This document shows positions 1-6,827 of a stretch of DNA of 12,536 nt, in pieces. The DNA is taken from positions 1-12,536 of the forward strand of contig QQUD01000089.1 in assembly GCA_008501785.1 (NCBI GenBank), read 5' to 3'. Source of the stretch: Chloroflexota bacterium (GTDB lineage: Bacteria; Chloroflexota; Anaerolineae; Promineifilales; Promineifilaceae). The position numbers and the translations under genes were made by a program. The notes under the pieces were generated by a model. The model did not search any database. It was not told the DNA's origin and was given only the letters and a program-made list of their open reading frames with translations. The stretch's first letter is position 1; every line of letters starts with the position of its first letter.

Positions 1-566
1 CAGTACAAATTGTTGAGCGCTGCCAGTTGGCAAAATTGTTGGGTGGTGGCAGTGGGGAGGATGGTGCAAAAACGGCCGTTTTCCCCCAACAGCCGATTGA
101 CAGTGTGCAGCAAATCTTCATGCGAGAGCTGCGTTGTTTGGCGCGTACCCTCACGCTGCCCTGCTGCGGAAAGATTACGTGCCGTTGAAAAGAAAGGGGG
201 ATTGCTGACGATTAAATCGTAGCGTGGGTGGTTGTGTTTGGGGAAGTCTTGAATGGCCGAATTGTGTATACAAACCCTATCTGCCCAAAGCGATTGAGTC
301 ACATTTTCAATAGCTTGTGAGGCCGATTGTTCATCAATTTCAATGGCATCAATTACAGCTTTGGGGAAGCGTTGGGCCAACATTAGGGCAATCAAACCTG
401 TGCCGGTACCAATATCGAGGGCGCGGAAAATAGCTGCTTCGACTGCGTTCAGTGCAGGCGTTTCCCCAGCCCAGGCTCCCAACAAAATCCCATCAGTCCC
501 CACCTTAAACGCGCACCGGTCTTGATAAATTGAAAATTGTTTGAAGTGAAAAACGTTTGCTGGCAT
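1..566 (-). CDS. trmN6: tRNA1(Val) adenine-37 N6-methyltransferase (TrmN6/YfiC), 3' part missing
   Basis: An open frame of 188 codons reads from ATG at 566 down to base 1 and is cut by the window edge; the E. coli enzyme is about 245 residues. The family transfers a methyl group from SAM to N6 of A37 in tRNA-Val. The N-terminus (residues 7-32, FHFKQFSIYQDRC... then KVGTDGILLGAW) is the YfiC signature. LDIGTGTG (50-57) is the SAM-binding motif I, an acidic EIDE follows (76-79), and SNPPF (121-125) is the catalytic NPPF/Y motif of N6-adenine methyltransferases. Between LLGAWA and LDIGTG there is a stretch (GETPALNAVEAAI, residues 34-46) longer than expected, encoded by a dispersed repeat at 429-464. 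No good Shine-Dalgarno precedes ATG 566. It lies just downstream of hisN on the same strand. Confidence 0.88.
   Translation of the reverse strand, partial: MPANVFHFKQFSIYQDRCAFKVGTDGILLGAWAGETPALNAVEAAIFRALDIGTGTGLIALMLAQRFPKAVIDAIEIDEQSASQAIENVTQSLWADRVCIHNSAIQDFPKHNHPRYDLIVSNPPFFSTARNLSAAGQREGTRQTTQLSHEDLLHTVNRLLGENGRFCTILPTATTQQFCQLAALNNLY
429..464 (+). repeat. Copy 1 of the ~36 bp in-frame dispersed element
   Basis: This copy aligns without gaps to 8520-8555 (29 of 36 identical) and to the reverse complement of 11765-11800 (26 of 36). Its first 12 bases (AATAGCTGCTTC) are a degraded AACGGCCGTTTC; the rest reads GACTGCGTTCAGTGCAG then GCGTTTC. All differences from the other copies are transitions. 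It is read on the minus strand as residues 34-46 of TrmN6, in a variable linker before the SAM-binding motif. Confidence 0.7.
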
Positions 567-576
567 AGGAATTGAA

Positions 577-610
577 AGATTGTAGGAGATTTACTAATCT
601 CCTACAATCT
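577..610 (-). terminator. Perfect 15 bp inverted repeat spanning the hisN stop codon
   Basis: AGATTGTAGGAGATT (577-591) and AATCTCCTACAATCT (596-610) are exact inverted copies separated by TACT. The right arm is the last coding part of hisN, and the stop codon sits at the arm/loop border, so the left arm is an inverted duplication of the gene's end. On the minus strand the hairpin is followed by TTTCAATTCC, a weak U tract. It may act as a terminator or attenuator between hisN and trmN6. The structure is certain; its termination role is inferred. Confidence 0.6.
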
Positions 611-1352
611 CCATGACCTGCTCAAATAAACGGCCGTTTGTACCAATACTCTCATAATTGTGAATCGTTGGGCTGCCTTTCCAGTCGGTAAACGTGCCAC
701 CAGCTTCTTCCATAATCACTTGCATCGGCGCGGCATCCCACAGATACATGGCCGGGTCTACCATCACGTCAGCCCGTCCAGTCGCAACCAGCGCATAGCC
801 GTAGGCGTCCCCCCAGGTGCGTTGGATGTAAGATGCTTTGATGAGACGGTCCCACGCTGCTTGCTTCTCAGCAAAATAGTGCAAACCGCTGGTAAGCACA
901 ACAGCCTCTTTCATGTCAGAAACTTGTGAGACGTGAGCGGAACGGCCGTTCCAAAAACAGCCCCCACCCCGCACCGCATAAATCGTCTCATTCAGCGCTG
1001 GTAGATTGATAATGCCAATTAGCGCCTTTTCACCATCCATCAGCGCCACCAGATTCGCATAAAGCGGCACCCCCGACACAAACGACTTTGTGCCATCAAT
1101 GGGGTCCAAAATCCACTTGTATTGCGAATCTGTTTCTGTGTTGCCAAACTCTTCGCCCACAATGCCATGATCAGGAAAGCGGCTGTTTATCATCTGCCGC
1201 ATCGTTTGCTCCGCTTGTTTGTCGGCAATCGTTAACGGGGTGTTGTCAGATTTTTTCTCAACATCCAACCGCGTTTGAAAATGACCCAACGTAACGCGCC
1301 CAGCCTGCCACGCCACATCGAGTGCAAATGCCAGCAATTCATTTGTGTCCAT
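594..1352 (-). CDS. hisN: Histidinol-phosphatase, HisN type (inositol monophosphatase superfamily)
   Basis: The 252-residue protein has the full IMPase fold motifs: GEE (66-68), DPIDGT (83-88) and WDAAP (205-209), which supply the Mg2+ ligands of this Li+-sensitive phosphatase family. The GTKSFVSGVPLY segment after the DPIDGT motif and the NLPALNETIYA segment are typical of the HisN subgroup, which dephosphorylates L-histidinol phosphate in histidine synthesis, rather than of true inositol monophosphatase or CysQ. Length is normal. An AAAAGGA ribosome site lies about 6 bases before ATG 1352. It is upstream of trmN6 on the same strand and no other his gene is in view. The coding sequence carries two AACGGCCGTT palindromes (629, 941), both read as NGR. 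Other IMPase-family substrates cannot be excluded. Confidence 0.8.
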   Translation of the reverse strand: MDTNELLAFALDVAWQAGRVTLGHFQTRLDVEKKSDNTPLTIADKQAEQTMRQMINSRFPDHGIVGEEFGNTETDSQYKWILDPIDGTKSFVSGVPLYANLVALMDGEKALIGIINLPALNETIYAVRGGGCFWNGRSAHVSQVSDMKEAVVLTSGLHYFAEKQAAWDRLIKASYIQRTWGDAYGYALVATGRADVMVDPAMYLWDAAPMQVIMEEAGGTFTDWKGSPTIHNYESIGTNGRLFEQVMEIVGD

Positions 1353-1371
1353 GTTTATCCTTTTTAGCTGT

Positions 1372-1416
1372 CAGGTATCAGCTTTCAGCTTTCAGCATCT
1401 TCTTTGCTGATACCTG
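1372..1416. repeat. Short-word tandem/hairpin array between hisN and bioY
   Basis: CAGGTATCAGC (1372-1382) and GCTGATACCTG (1406-1416) are perfect 11 bp inverted arms. The interior holds the word AGCTTTC in tandem (1381-1397). The array sits in the divergent hisN/bioY intergenic region. The TCAGC/GCTGA core recurs in the array at 6725-6790. Function is unknown; it resembles short-tandem-repeat spacers of other environmental bacteria. Confidence 0.6.
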
Positions 1417-1554
1417 CAAATACAAAACGTGGATATTGTGGATGCTGGCGCGGTGATTGTCAATACGATTTTCGTGATTTGGCTGGTAATTGGCGTATCA
1501 AACGGCCGTTTCCCGTGTTCTAACAGGGGGAATTTACCAAAAGGAGACGAGAAT

Positions 1555-2133
1555 ATGTATTTACAACAAAAATCCCCTTCCTTTCTTGCTGGAGCCGTGT
1601 GGCCGCAGCATTCATTGTTACGAGATGTCATATTTGTATTGGCTGGAAGCTGGCTGATCGCACTGACAGCGCAACTATCTTTTACGATTGGACCCGTACC
1701 GATTACAGGACAGACGTTTGGTGTGTTATTGGTTGGTGCCTTGCTTGGCTCACGTCGTGGGGCGGCCAGCGTGTTGGCTTATCTGGCGCAAGGGTTTGCA
1801 GGGCTGCCTGTGTTTGCTGGGGGAGCGGCCACAACGGCCGTTTTAGCTGGTCCCACTGCCGGTTATCTACTCGGCTTTTTACCGGCAGCACTTGTGGTGG
1901 GCTGGTTGTGTGAACGTGGGTGGGATAGGCGGGTGGAAACGGCCGTTATCGCCATGCTGCTTGGCAATCTAATTATTTATGCGTTTGGCTTGCCATTGTT
2001 GAGCCGTTTTGTGGGATGGGATCAGGTATTGCAATTAGGCTTGATTCCCTTCATCCCCGGAGACATTTTGAAAGTTTTACTGGCTGCGATTTTAATGCCT
2101 TCTGGCTGGAAATTGTTACAGCGTTTTCAATAA
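1555..2133 (+). CDS. bioY: BioY, biotin-binding S-component of an ECF transporter
   Basis: The 192-residue integral membrane protein has the BioY signature from GPVPITGQTFGV (46-57) through LLGSRRGAASVLAYL (63-77) to GLPVFAGG (83-90), and the C-terminal PFIPGDILK motif (165-173). About six hydrophobic segments are seen, as expected. BioY binds biotin in the cytoplasmic membrane, alone or with a shared EcfAAT energising module; no Ecf genes lie in the window. ATG 1555 is chosen because AAGGAG (1541-1546) precedes it by 8 bases and the protein then starts like other BioY; the frame is open upstream to 1429, but that stretch is polar, unlike the family, and covers an AACGGCCGTT copy at 1501. Two in-frame AACGGCCGTT copies (1833, 1938) are read as TAV. 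It converges on the acyl-CoA synthetase gene. Confidence 0.92.
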   Translation: MYLQQKSPSFLAGAVWPQHSLLRDVIFVLAGSWLIALTAQLSFTIGPVPITGQTFGVLLVGALLGSRRGAASVLAYLAQGFAGLPVFAGGAATTAVLAGPTAGYLLGFLPAALVVGWLCERGWDRRVETAVIAMLLGNLIIYAFGLPLLSRFVGWDQVLQLGLIPFIPGDILKVLLAAILMPSGWKLLQRFQ

Positions 2134-2140
2134 AATCTAA

Positions 2141-2169
2141 AAGGGCACGGCGTAAACGGCCGTGCCCTT
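2141..2169. terminator. Bidirectional intrinsic terminator between bioY and the acyl-CoA synthetase gene
   Basis: AAGGGCACGGC (2141-2151) pairs perfectly with GCCGTGCCCTT (2159-2169) over a 7-base loop. On the plus strand it is followed by CTTTACTTC; on the minus strand by TTTTAGATTTTATT, a good U tract for ending the acyl-CoA synthetase transcript. It lies 8 bases after the bioY stop and about 33 bases beyond the stop of the opposing gene. Its right arm contains the ACGGCCGT core. Confidence 0.85.
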
Positions 2170-2201
2170 CTTTACTTCAATCTTCTTTCCTACCTTTCTC
2201 T

Positions 2202-3983
2202 TTATCCAGCATACATCGATTCAATCTCATTGGCAAAATTTTCATTGATCATACGCCGCTTAATCTTCAGAGTTGGGGTTAACTCGCCATCTTCCACCGT
2301 AAAATCACGGGGCAAAATGCGAAACTCACGCACTTGTTCAACCCGCGCAAAGTGTGAATTAACATGCTGATCAATTTCTTGTTGCATCCGTTCTAACAAT
2401 TTAGGATGTTCATGAATCAATTTGCCTTCTAAGCCATTCTCTTGCGCAAACCGCATGGCTGCATCTGGGTCTAGCGTAATTAAAGCCGAAATAAATCGGC
2501 GTTGTTCCCCAATCACCACTGCCTGCGATACCAGCTCAATATTTTTTAGCGCCGCTTCAATGTTTTTGGGTGCAATATTTTTGCCGCCAGATGTGATAAT
2601 GATCTCTTTCTTGCGTCCCACAATATGCAAGAATCCTTCCTCATCAAATTGGCCCAAATCACCAGAATACAGCCACCCATCTCTCAAATCATTGGCAGTA
2701 GCGGCCTCATTTTTGTAATAACCCAGAAACACATTTGGCCCTTTCACTAAAATTTCCCCATCATCTGCCAGCTTCACTTCAGCTTCAGGCCACGCTTTGC
2801 CCACTGAGCCAAATTTTGCTTCACCGGGTCGATTCGTTGTTGAGGGACCACAATCCTCAGACTGACCATAAATTTCGTAAATTGGGATGTCCAAAGTGCC
2901 AAAGAAATGCATCACTTCTGGTGATAAAGGTGCAGCGCCAGATAAGCAGTACTTCGTATTTGTGAATCCTAAAGCGGCGCGAATCTTGGAAAAAATGAGT
3001 TTGCTGGCTAGGTTGTATTGGAAAGCTAACATACCTGTAGGTTCCTGACCCCGGTTGCGCAAATCAGTTACTTCTTTGCCAACCCCTTGTGCCCAGGCAG
3101 CAAGCTTAGCACGCACACCAGTCGATTCGGCGAGTTTTGCCGACACACCCGAATGGAATTTTTCCCAAATGCGTGGCACACCAAAAACTATCGTTGGCTG
3201 TACTTCTTGCAAATTGCTGGCCAAATGCTCTTGTGGCGAATATTGCGCATAGAAAACCTGATAGGCAGCGGTAATGGCTGCATGAATGGTGAACATCTGC
3301 TCGGCAATATGTGATAGTGGCAGATAAGAAAGGAGCGAATCTGTCGAATCCAATGTCAATACTTTAAGCGCATTTTCGGCAGTGCTGGCTAAATTTTTGT
3401 GGGAAAGCATGACCCCTTTAGGAGGACCAGTAGTACCTGATGTGTAAATCAGCGTAGCTAGGTTACCCATTTCCAGACTATTCAAACATTCATCGATTTT
3501 TTCTGCTGGAACTTCGTCCCCTTTGGCTAAAAACTGTTCCCACGTTAACACCATTTCATCAGCAATGGTTGTGCCCTTCATCATGACGACGTGTTTGAGT
3601 GCGGGCAGATCATCTCGAACAGATTCGATCTTTTTCCATTGCATCTCATTTTCCAGCAAAATAACAGGCGATTCAGAATGATTGATGACGTATTGGCACT
3701 CACTTGCTGAATTTGTGGTGTAAATGCCAGCGGCAGCTCCACCAACTAGCATAGCTGCCAGGTCCACAATTACCCACTCTGGCCGATTAAATCCTAAAAT
3801 TGTGACAATATTTCCAGGTTTTATGCCAAGTGCTAACAATGCACGACTTGCTTGACGCACCTGCGCATCGTATTCGTGCCAGGGTGTAGGGACCCAGGCA
3901 TCACGTATTTTTTCGTAATAAGCTGGGGCGTTGGGACGCACCCGCGCATTATTTTGCAGCCGATGAAGAATTGTGTCTGACAT
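2202..3983 (-). CDS. Long-chain fatty-acid--CoA ligase (AMP-forming, FAA1/FadD15-like)
   Basis: The 593-residue protein of the ANL superfamily activates fatty acids to acyl-AMP and then acyl-CoA. Visible motifs are the P-loop YTSGTTGPPKGVM (180-192), YGQSED (372-377, the YGxTE adenylation motif with S in place of T), DGWLYSGD (435-442), GRKKEIIITSGGKNIAP (456-472, hinge and linker) and the C-terminal catalytic lysine in LTPTLK (K573). The length and the roughly 100-residue insertion between the P-loop and YGQSE fit eukaryote-like long-chain ligases (FAA1, FadD15) rather than short E. coli FadD. It has a strong GGAGGAG-type ribosome site at 3988-3997. No AACGGCCGTT occurs here, unlike most neighbours. 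The thiolase on the same strand suggests fatty-acid degradation or related acyl-CoA use. Confidence 0.92.
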   Translation of the reverse strand: MSDTILHRLQNNARVRPNAPAYYEKIRDAWVPTPWHEYDAQVRQASRALLALGIKPGNIVTILGFNRPEWVIVDLAAMLVGGAAAGIYTTNSASECQYVINHSESPVILLENEMQWKKIESVRDDLPALKHVVMMKGTTIADEMVLTWEQFLAKGDEVPAEKIDECLNSLEMGNLATLIYTSGTTGPPKGVMLSHKNLASTAENALKVLTLDSTDSLLSYLPLSHIAEQMFTIHAAITAAYQVFYAQYSPQEHLASNLQEVQPTIVFGVPRIWEKFHSGVSAKLAESTGVRAKLAAWAQGVGKEVTDLRNRGQEPTGMLAFQYNLASKLIFSKIRAALGFTNTKYCLSGAAPLSPEVMHFFGTLDIPIYEIYGQSEDCGPSTTNRPGEAKFGSVGKAWPEAEVKLADDGEILVKGPNVFLGYYKNEAATANDLRDGWLYSGDLGQFDEEGFLHIVGRKKEIIITSGGKNIAPKNIEAALKNIELVSQAVVIGEQRRFISALITLDPDAAMRFAQENGLEGKLIHEHPKLLERMQQEIDQHVNSHFARVEQVREFRILPRDFTVEDGELTPTLKIKRRMINENFANEIESMYAG

Positions 3984-4000
3984 GCAACTCCTCCTCTGTG

Positions 4001-4040
4001 AGTTACTCGTTAAGTTACTCGTTGAGTTTACTCGTTGAGT
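4001..4040 (-). promoter_or_regulatory. Three tandem 11 bp palindromes in the acyl-CoA synthetase leader
   Basis: ACTCGTTAAGT (4005-4015), ACTCGTTGAGT (4017-4027) and ACTCGTTGAGT (4030-4040) each have the form ACTC-N3-GAGT (the first has one substitution, AAGT). They are spaced 12-13 bases apart, directly upstream of the ribosome site. They could be operators for a dimeric repressor, or another of the short-word tandem arrays seen at gene borders here. The layout is seen; a regulatory role is inferred. Confidence 0.4.
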
Positions 4041-4092
4041 TTATTTGTAGGTAGGGTTTAATAAATAAATTATCAGCAAAATCGTTTGCTGG

Positions 4093-4098
4093 ATTATA
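4093..4098 (-). promoter_or_regulatory. Candidate -10 box for the acyl-CoA synthetase gene
   Basis: Reading the minus strand there is a consensus TATAAT, preceded by CTTG, about 110 bases upstream of ATG 3983. No good -35 hexamer lies 16-18 bases upstream (nearest GATTAT). If it is used, the ACTCGTTGAGT palindromes fall in the transcribed leader. Confidence 0.35.
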
Positions 4099-4122
4099 CA
4101 AGTTTGAGGGTAGTAATAATCT

Positions 4123-4224
4123 AGTATTGCGCGGCATTCGTTCGTATGCAAATATGGTTTGAGCGCAATACTTAAACAGTCCGGCAAGTACGCCATACGA
4201 TTGCTCACGAACTTCTGCCGGACT
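4123..4224. repeat. Two adjacent large-loop inverted repeats
   Basis: AGTATTGCGC (4123-4132) pairs with GCGCAATACT (4163-4172), both arms exact, around a 30-base loop. Beginning five bases later, AGTCCGGCA (4178-4186) pairs exactly with TGCCGGACT (4216-4224) around a 29-base loop, extendable by AAGT/ACTT with a 2-base bulge. The 374 bases between 3983 and 4358 contain no gene: these hairpins, the palindrome array, a candidate -10 and the TGTAGGG element at 4251-4304 fill it. The hairpins may be a leader RNA structure or remnants of small mobile elements. Confidence 0.55.
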
Positions 4225-4250
4225 ATACTAGTATCTCAACTTTATGATTT

Positions 4251-4304
4251 TGTAGGGTGAATTGGCAATTCGCCCAGAGTGGCGATTTATCAAATCGCCC
4301 TACA
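4251..4304. repeat. 54 bp palindromic element with TGTAGGG...CCCTACA ends
   Basis: Terminal TGTAGGG (4251-4257) and CCCTACA (4298-4304) enclose two hairpins: GAATTGGCAATTC (4259-4271) and GGCGATTTATCAAATCGCC (4281-4299). The first stem extends to GGGTGAATTG/CAATTCGCCC with one wobble. It lies 53 bases beyond the PHP gene's stop. Its ends match those of the larger element at 9986-10139. It looks like a non-autonomous REP- or MITE-type repeat and could also act as a transcript end. Confidence 0.65.
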
Positions 4305-4357
4305 TTTTTAGAAAGTTACGGTACTAGAAGGTGCTGCTAGTGTATTCCGTTATGGTA

Positions 4358-5203
4358 TTAGTGGTGTTGAATTTGTTTTTTTACATCTAAACTGTTCAAA
4401 GCAGCTTCTATATTTATTTTATGGGGTTGGTGCTGTAAAAAATAAGTAATCTCAGTATACCCGACATTGGCAAGTGTTTCCAATGCATCTTCAAATTGAG
4501 CAGCGACGCGGCTGGGAGTATGCGCGTCAGAGCCGAGTACGACAGGGATGTTCCGCTCGTGCATTTCCGCCAATATTTCACGCCCTGGATTCATTTCCTT
4601 GATACGTTTATGGATTCCAGATGTATTTAGCTCCATGGCGACACCTGTTTGCGCTATGCGATCCAAATTAGGACGAATATCGTCTAATAAGTTGGCAACT
4701 TCCCAGGTGTTTGGCATTGAATTTTTGATCAGGTCTGGGTGTGCAAGTGAATCATATAGGCCAGATTCGGCAGCCATTGCCAGATGTTCAAAATAGAGCT
4801 GCGCGTATGCTAGAACTTGGCCTCTTTTGAAGTAAGTGTCTTTGTAATAGGGCAATTGGGGATGCACAGACCCTAAAATATAATTGAAATCAGCCTTTTT
4901 GTGCAGCTTTTCGAGAAATGGCTCGATGCCTGGGATGTAATCGCTTTCTAATCCCAAGCGGACATCAACCTGTTCAGCCCAGGCATCTGTTGCCTGGGCG
5001 ACAATATCAACGTATTCGTTGAGTTGGTCAAGAGACATGCGTACTCGTTCAGACCACCCTTTGGGTCCAGGGTTGTGACAAGTGATGATGATTCCTTTAA
5101 GACCACGTGCCTGCGCTTTCTGAGCATATTCAGTTGGGTTGCCCCGTGCGTGTTTACAAAGTGGCGTGTGCATGTGTGAATCATAAAGAATTGGTTTTGT
5201 CAT
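4358..5203 (-). CDS. PHP-family phosphoesterase, HisK/HisJ-like (putative histidinol-phosphatase)
   Basis: The 281-residue protein has the metal-ligand pattern of the PHP (polymerase and histidinol phosphatase) fold: HMH (10-12) in DSHMHTPLCKHA, H43 in TCHNPGP, E86 in GLESDY, H114 in GSVH, H155 in AHPD, and D226/H228 in GSDAH, with ELNTSG (191-196). HMHTPLCxHA and the overall length match histidinol-phosphatases of the HisK/HisJ type, but the usual SDH or TDH after the second strand is TCH here, so the substrate is uncertain and another phosphate ester is possible. ATG 5203 is chosen because the signature starts at once; only a weak AGAAG ribosome site precedes it. It stands alone between the acyl-CoA synthetase and the thiolase, and lacks AACGGCCGTT. 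Confidence 0.72.
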   Translation of the reverse strand: MTKPILYDSHMHTPLCKHARGNPTEYAQKAQARGLKGIIITCHNPGPKGWSERVRMSLDQLNEYVDIVAQATDAWAEQVDVRLGLESDYIPGIEPFLEKLHKKADFNYILGSVHPQLPYYKDTYFKRGQVLAYAQLYFEHLAMAAESGLYDSLAHPDLIKNSMPNTWEVANLLDDIRPNLDRIAQTGVAMELNTSGIHKRIKEMNPGREILAEMHERNIPVVLGSDAHTPSRVAAQFEDALETLANVGYTEITYFLQHQPHKINIEAALNSLDVKKQIQHH

Positions 5204-5384
5204 GTTGAACTACTTCTGGGATGTTGTTTGTTGATACGATTCAGTGAGCTTTTTTTGCTTGAGCTGATTCAAAATCTGGGATATTTGTGCATTTTTTATC
5301 AAGGTAGAATTGTAGAACAATGTGGTTGTTGATGAAAGTGGTCCATGATAACTGTTCATGCACCACTCATATGGGTGTGAATGT

Positions 5385-5418
5385 AGGTGCAACGCACTTT
5401 CCGAAGTGCATTGCACCT
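5385..5418 (-). terminator. Hairpin downstream of the thiolase gene
   Basis: AGGTGCAACGCACTT (5385-5399) pairs with AAGTGCATTGCACCT (5404-5418), 14 of 15 bases, over a TCCG loop. It starts 12 bases after the thiolase stop on the minus strand. No U tract follows, so it may be a 3' stabiliser or a REP-like repeat rather than a classical terminator. The rest of 5204-5429 is AT-rich and holds no gene. Confidence 0.55.
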
Positions 5419-5429
5419 GATGTAACAAT

Positions 5430-6698
5430 TTATAACATCTCAACAACGGTCGCTTCACCCTGGCCAACACCGACGCACAGGGTGGCTAATCCGTATGCCA
5501 TTTGTTCACCGATTTGGGCGCGGCGTTTCATTTCGTGGAGCAGGGTGGTGAGGATGCGCGCTCCGGAGCATCCCAGCGGATGCCCGAGTGCGATGGCCCC
5601 GCCGTTTACGTTGGTGATGGCTGTGTCGATGCCTAACTCGTTGATGACACCTAACGACTGGACGGCAAATGCTTCGTTTAGCTCGATAAGGTTGATTTGG
5701 TCTAGTGAGATATTGGCGCGTTTAAGGGCCTTGCGGGTGGCTGCAACTGGGCCAAGCCCCATGACGCGAGGATCGACGCCAGCCGCAGCCGAGGAGACCC
5801 AGCGGGCCATCGGTTTGATGCCCAGTTCGGCGGCCTTGTCGGCGGACATGAGTAGGATGGCACATGCGCCATCGTTGAGGCCGCTGGCGTTGCCTGCGGT
5901 GACGGTGCCGCCTTTGCGGAAGGCGGGACGCAGTTTGGCTAAGATTTCGGGGCTGGTGGCGAGTTCATAGCTGTTTTCGCCTTTTTTGATGCGGGGGTGT
6001 TCGTCGGTATCGACGATGATGGGGTCGCCTTTGCGTTGGGGGATGGCGACGCGGGTGATTTCGGCTTGGAAACGGCCGTTATTAATCGCTTCACACGCCT
6101 TCCTTTGACTTTCATACGCAAACGCATCTTGCGCTTCACGACTGATTTCGCCACCTTGGATGGTTCCCGCACAGCTCATATCAAAAATGTTTTCGGCCGT
6201 TTGACCCATCGCTTCTAGCGGGAACAGCGCTTCCATTTTCGGGTTCGGGTAGCGCCAGCCCAGCGTTGTATCGTAGCCCGTGATGTTGCCGGGAGGGCCA
6301 AAAGCACGCGGGTTTTTGGGGAAGGAGTAGGGCGCACGGGACATGCTTTCGACGCCACCCGCAATAAACATGTCCCCTTCGCCACATTTGATGGCGCGAG
6401 CAGCTTGATTGACGGCATTGAGGCCGCTGGCACAGAGACGGTTGAAGGTAACGGCCGCTACCTGCTGTGGCAATCCTGCCAACAACGTCGCCATCCGTGC
6501 CACATTGCGATTATCTTCGCCAGCCTGATTCGCACAGCCAAAATAAACCTCTTCAACTTCGTTGGGATCAACACCCGTTCGATTCAATATTTCTTTGATA
6601 ACCAGCGCAGCCATATCATCGGGTCGAATGGTAGACAATGCACCGGCTAATCGTCCGATTGGGGTCCGTACTGCATCGACAATTACAACTTCTCGCAT
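5430..6698 (-). CDS. Thiolase (acetyl-CoA acetyltransferase / 3-ketoacyl-CoA thiolase)
   Basis: The 422-residue thiolase cleaves 3-ketoacyl-CoA with CoA, or condenses two acyl-CoAs. The nucleophile is C89 in NRLCASG, the acid/base histidine is H373 in [14 protein letters not shown], and the second cysteine is C408 in [15 protein letters not shown] is also present. ATG 6698 is preferred over the open frame to 6731: GAGGAG lies 9 bases before it and [15 protein letters not shown] is the normal thiolase start. [12 protein letters not shown] recalls beta-ketoadipyl-CoA thiolases (PcaF), but the sequence alone does not fix chain length. The loop [14 protein letters not shown] (173-186) appears several residues longer than usual. 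A perfect AACGGCCGTT lies at 6071, read as NGR. With the acyl-CoA synthetase it points to beta-oxidation or acetoacetyl-CoA formation. Confidence 0.92.
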   Translation of the reverse strand: MREVVIVDAVRTPIGRLAGALSTIRPDDMAALVIKEILNRTGVDPNEVEEVYFGCANQAGEDNRNVARMATLLAGLPQQVAAVTFNRLCASGLNAVNQAARAIKCGEGDMFIAGGVESMSRAPYSFPKNPRAFGPPGNITGYDTTLGWRYPNPKMEALFPLEAMGQTAENIFDMSCAGTIQGGEISREAQDAFAYESQRKACEAINNGRFQAEITRVAIPQRKGDPIIVDTDEHPRIKKGENSYELATSPEILAKLRPAFRKGGTVTAGNASGLNDGACAILLMSADKAAELGIKPMARWVSSAAAGVDPRVMGLGPVAATRKALKRANISLDQINLIELNEAFAVQSLGVINELGIDTAITNVNGGAIALGHPLGCSGARILTTLLHEMKRRAQIGEQMAYGLATLCVGVGQGEATVVEML

Positions 6699-6724
6699 AG
6701 TGGGAATCTCCTCTAAAAAGCTAA

Positions 6725-6790
6725 TCAGCATTTCAGCTAGTCAGCAAATCAGCCAGAATAATTTCTGCTGAAATGCTGAAATGCTGAAAT
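6725..6790. repeat. Tandem GCTGAAAT array with an inverted partner
   Basis: GCTGAAAT is repeated three times head to tail (6767-6790) and followed by a degenerate copy (GTTGAAATGCCG to about 6816). The inverted form TCAGCATTTCAGC (6725-6737) can pair with 6767-6779 over a 29-base loop. It fills the gap between the truncated vault-like gene and the thiolase, next to the point where the vault-like reading frame breaks off. Confidence 0.6.
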
Positions 6791-6827
6791 GCCGACAAGC
6801 TAAATTGTTGAAATGCCGTATTTTCAA

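Noticed and set aside
1501..1532. Hairpin or riboswitch upstream of bioY
   Set aside because: TTCCC/GGGAA pairing is short, leaves a poor inner stem, and biotin riboswitches are not an established class; no BirA-type operator was seen.
1429..1554. Possible 42-residue N-terminal extension of BioY
   Set aside because: AAGGAG and family alignment both support ATG 1555; the extension has no match to BioY N-termini that I recognise.
5320..5970. 216-codon open frame on the plus strand
   Set aside because: Lies mostly antisense to the thiolase, has no recognisable domain and no ribosome site; a shadow of the thiolase's codon pattern.
6699..6731. Longer start of the thiolase
   Set aside because: The extension [11 protein letters not shown] has no family counterpart, covers the ribosome site of ATG 6698 and lies beside the GCTGAAAT array.
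6725..6816. CRISPR-like repeats (GCTGAAAT)
   Set aside because: Units are 8 bases, head to tail, with no spacers; no cas genes nearby.
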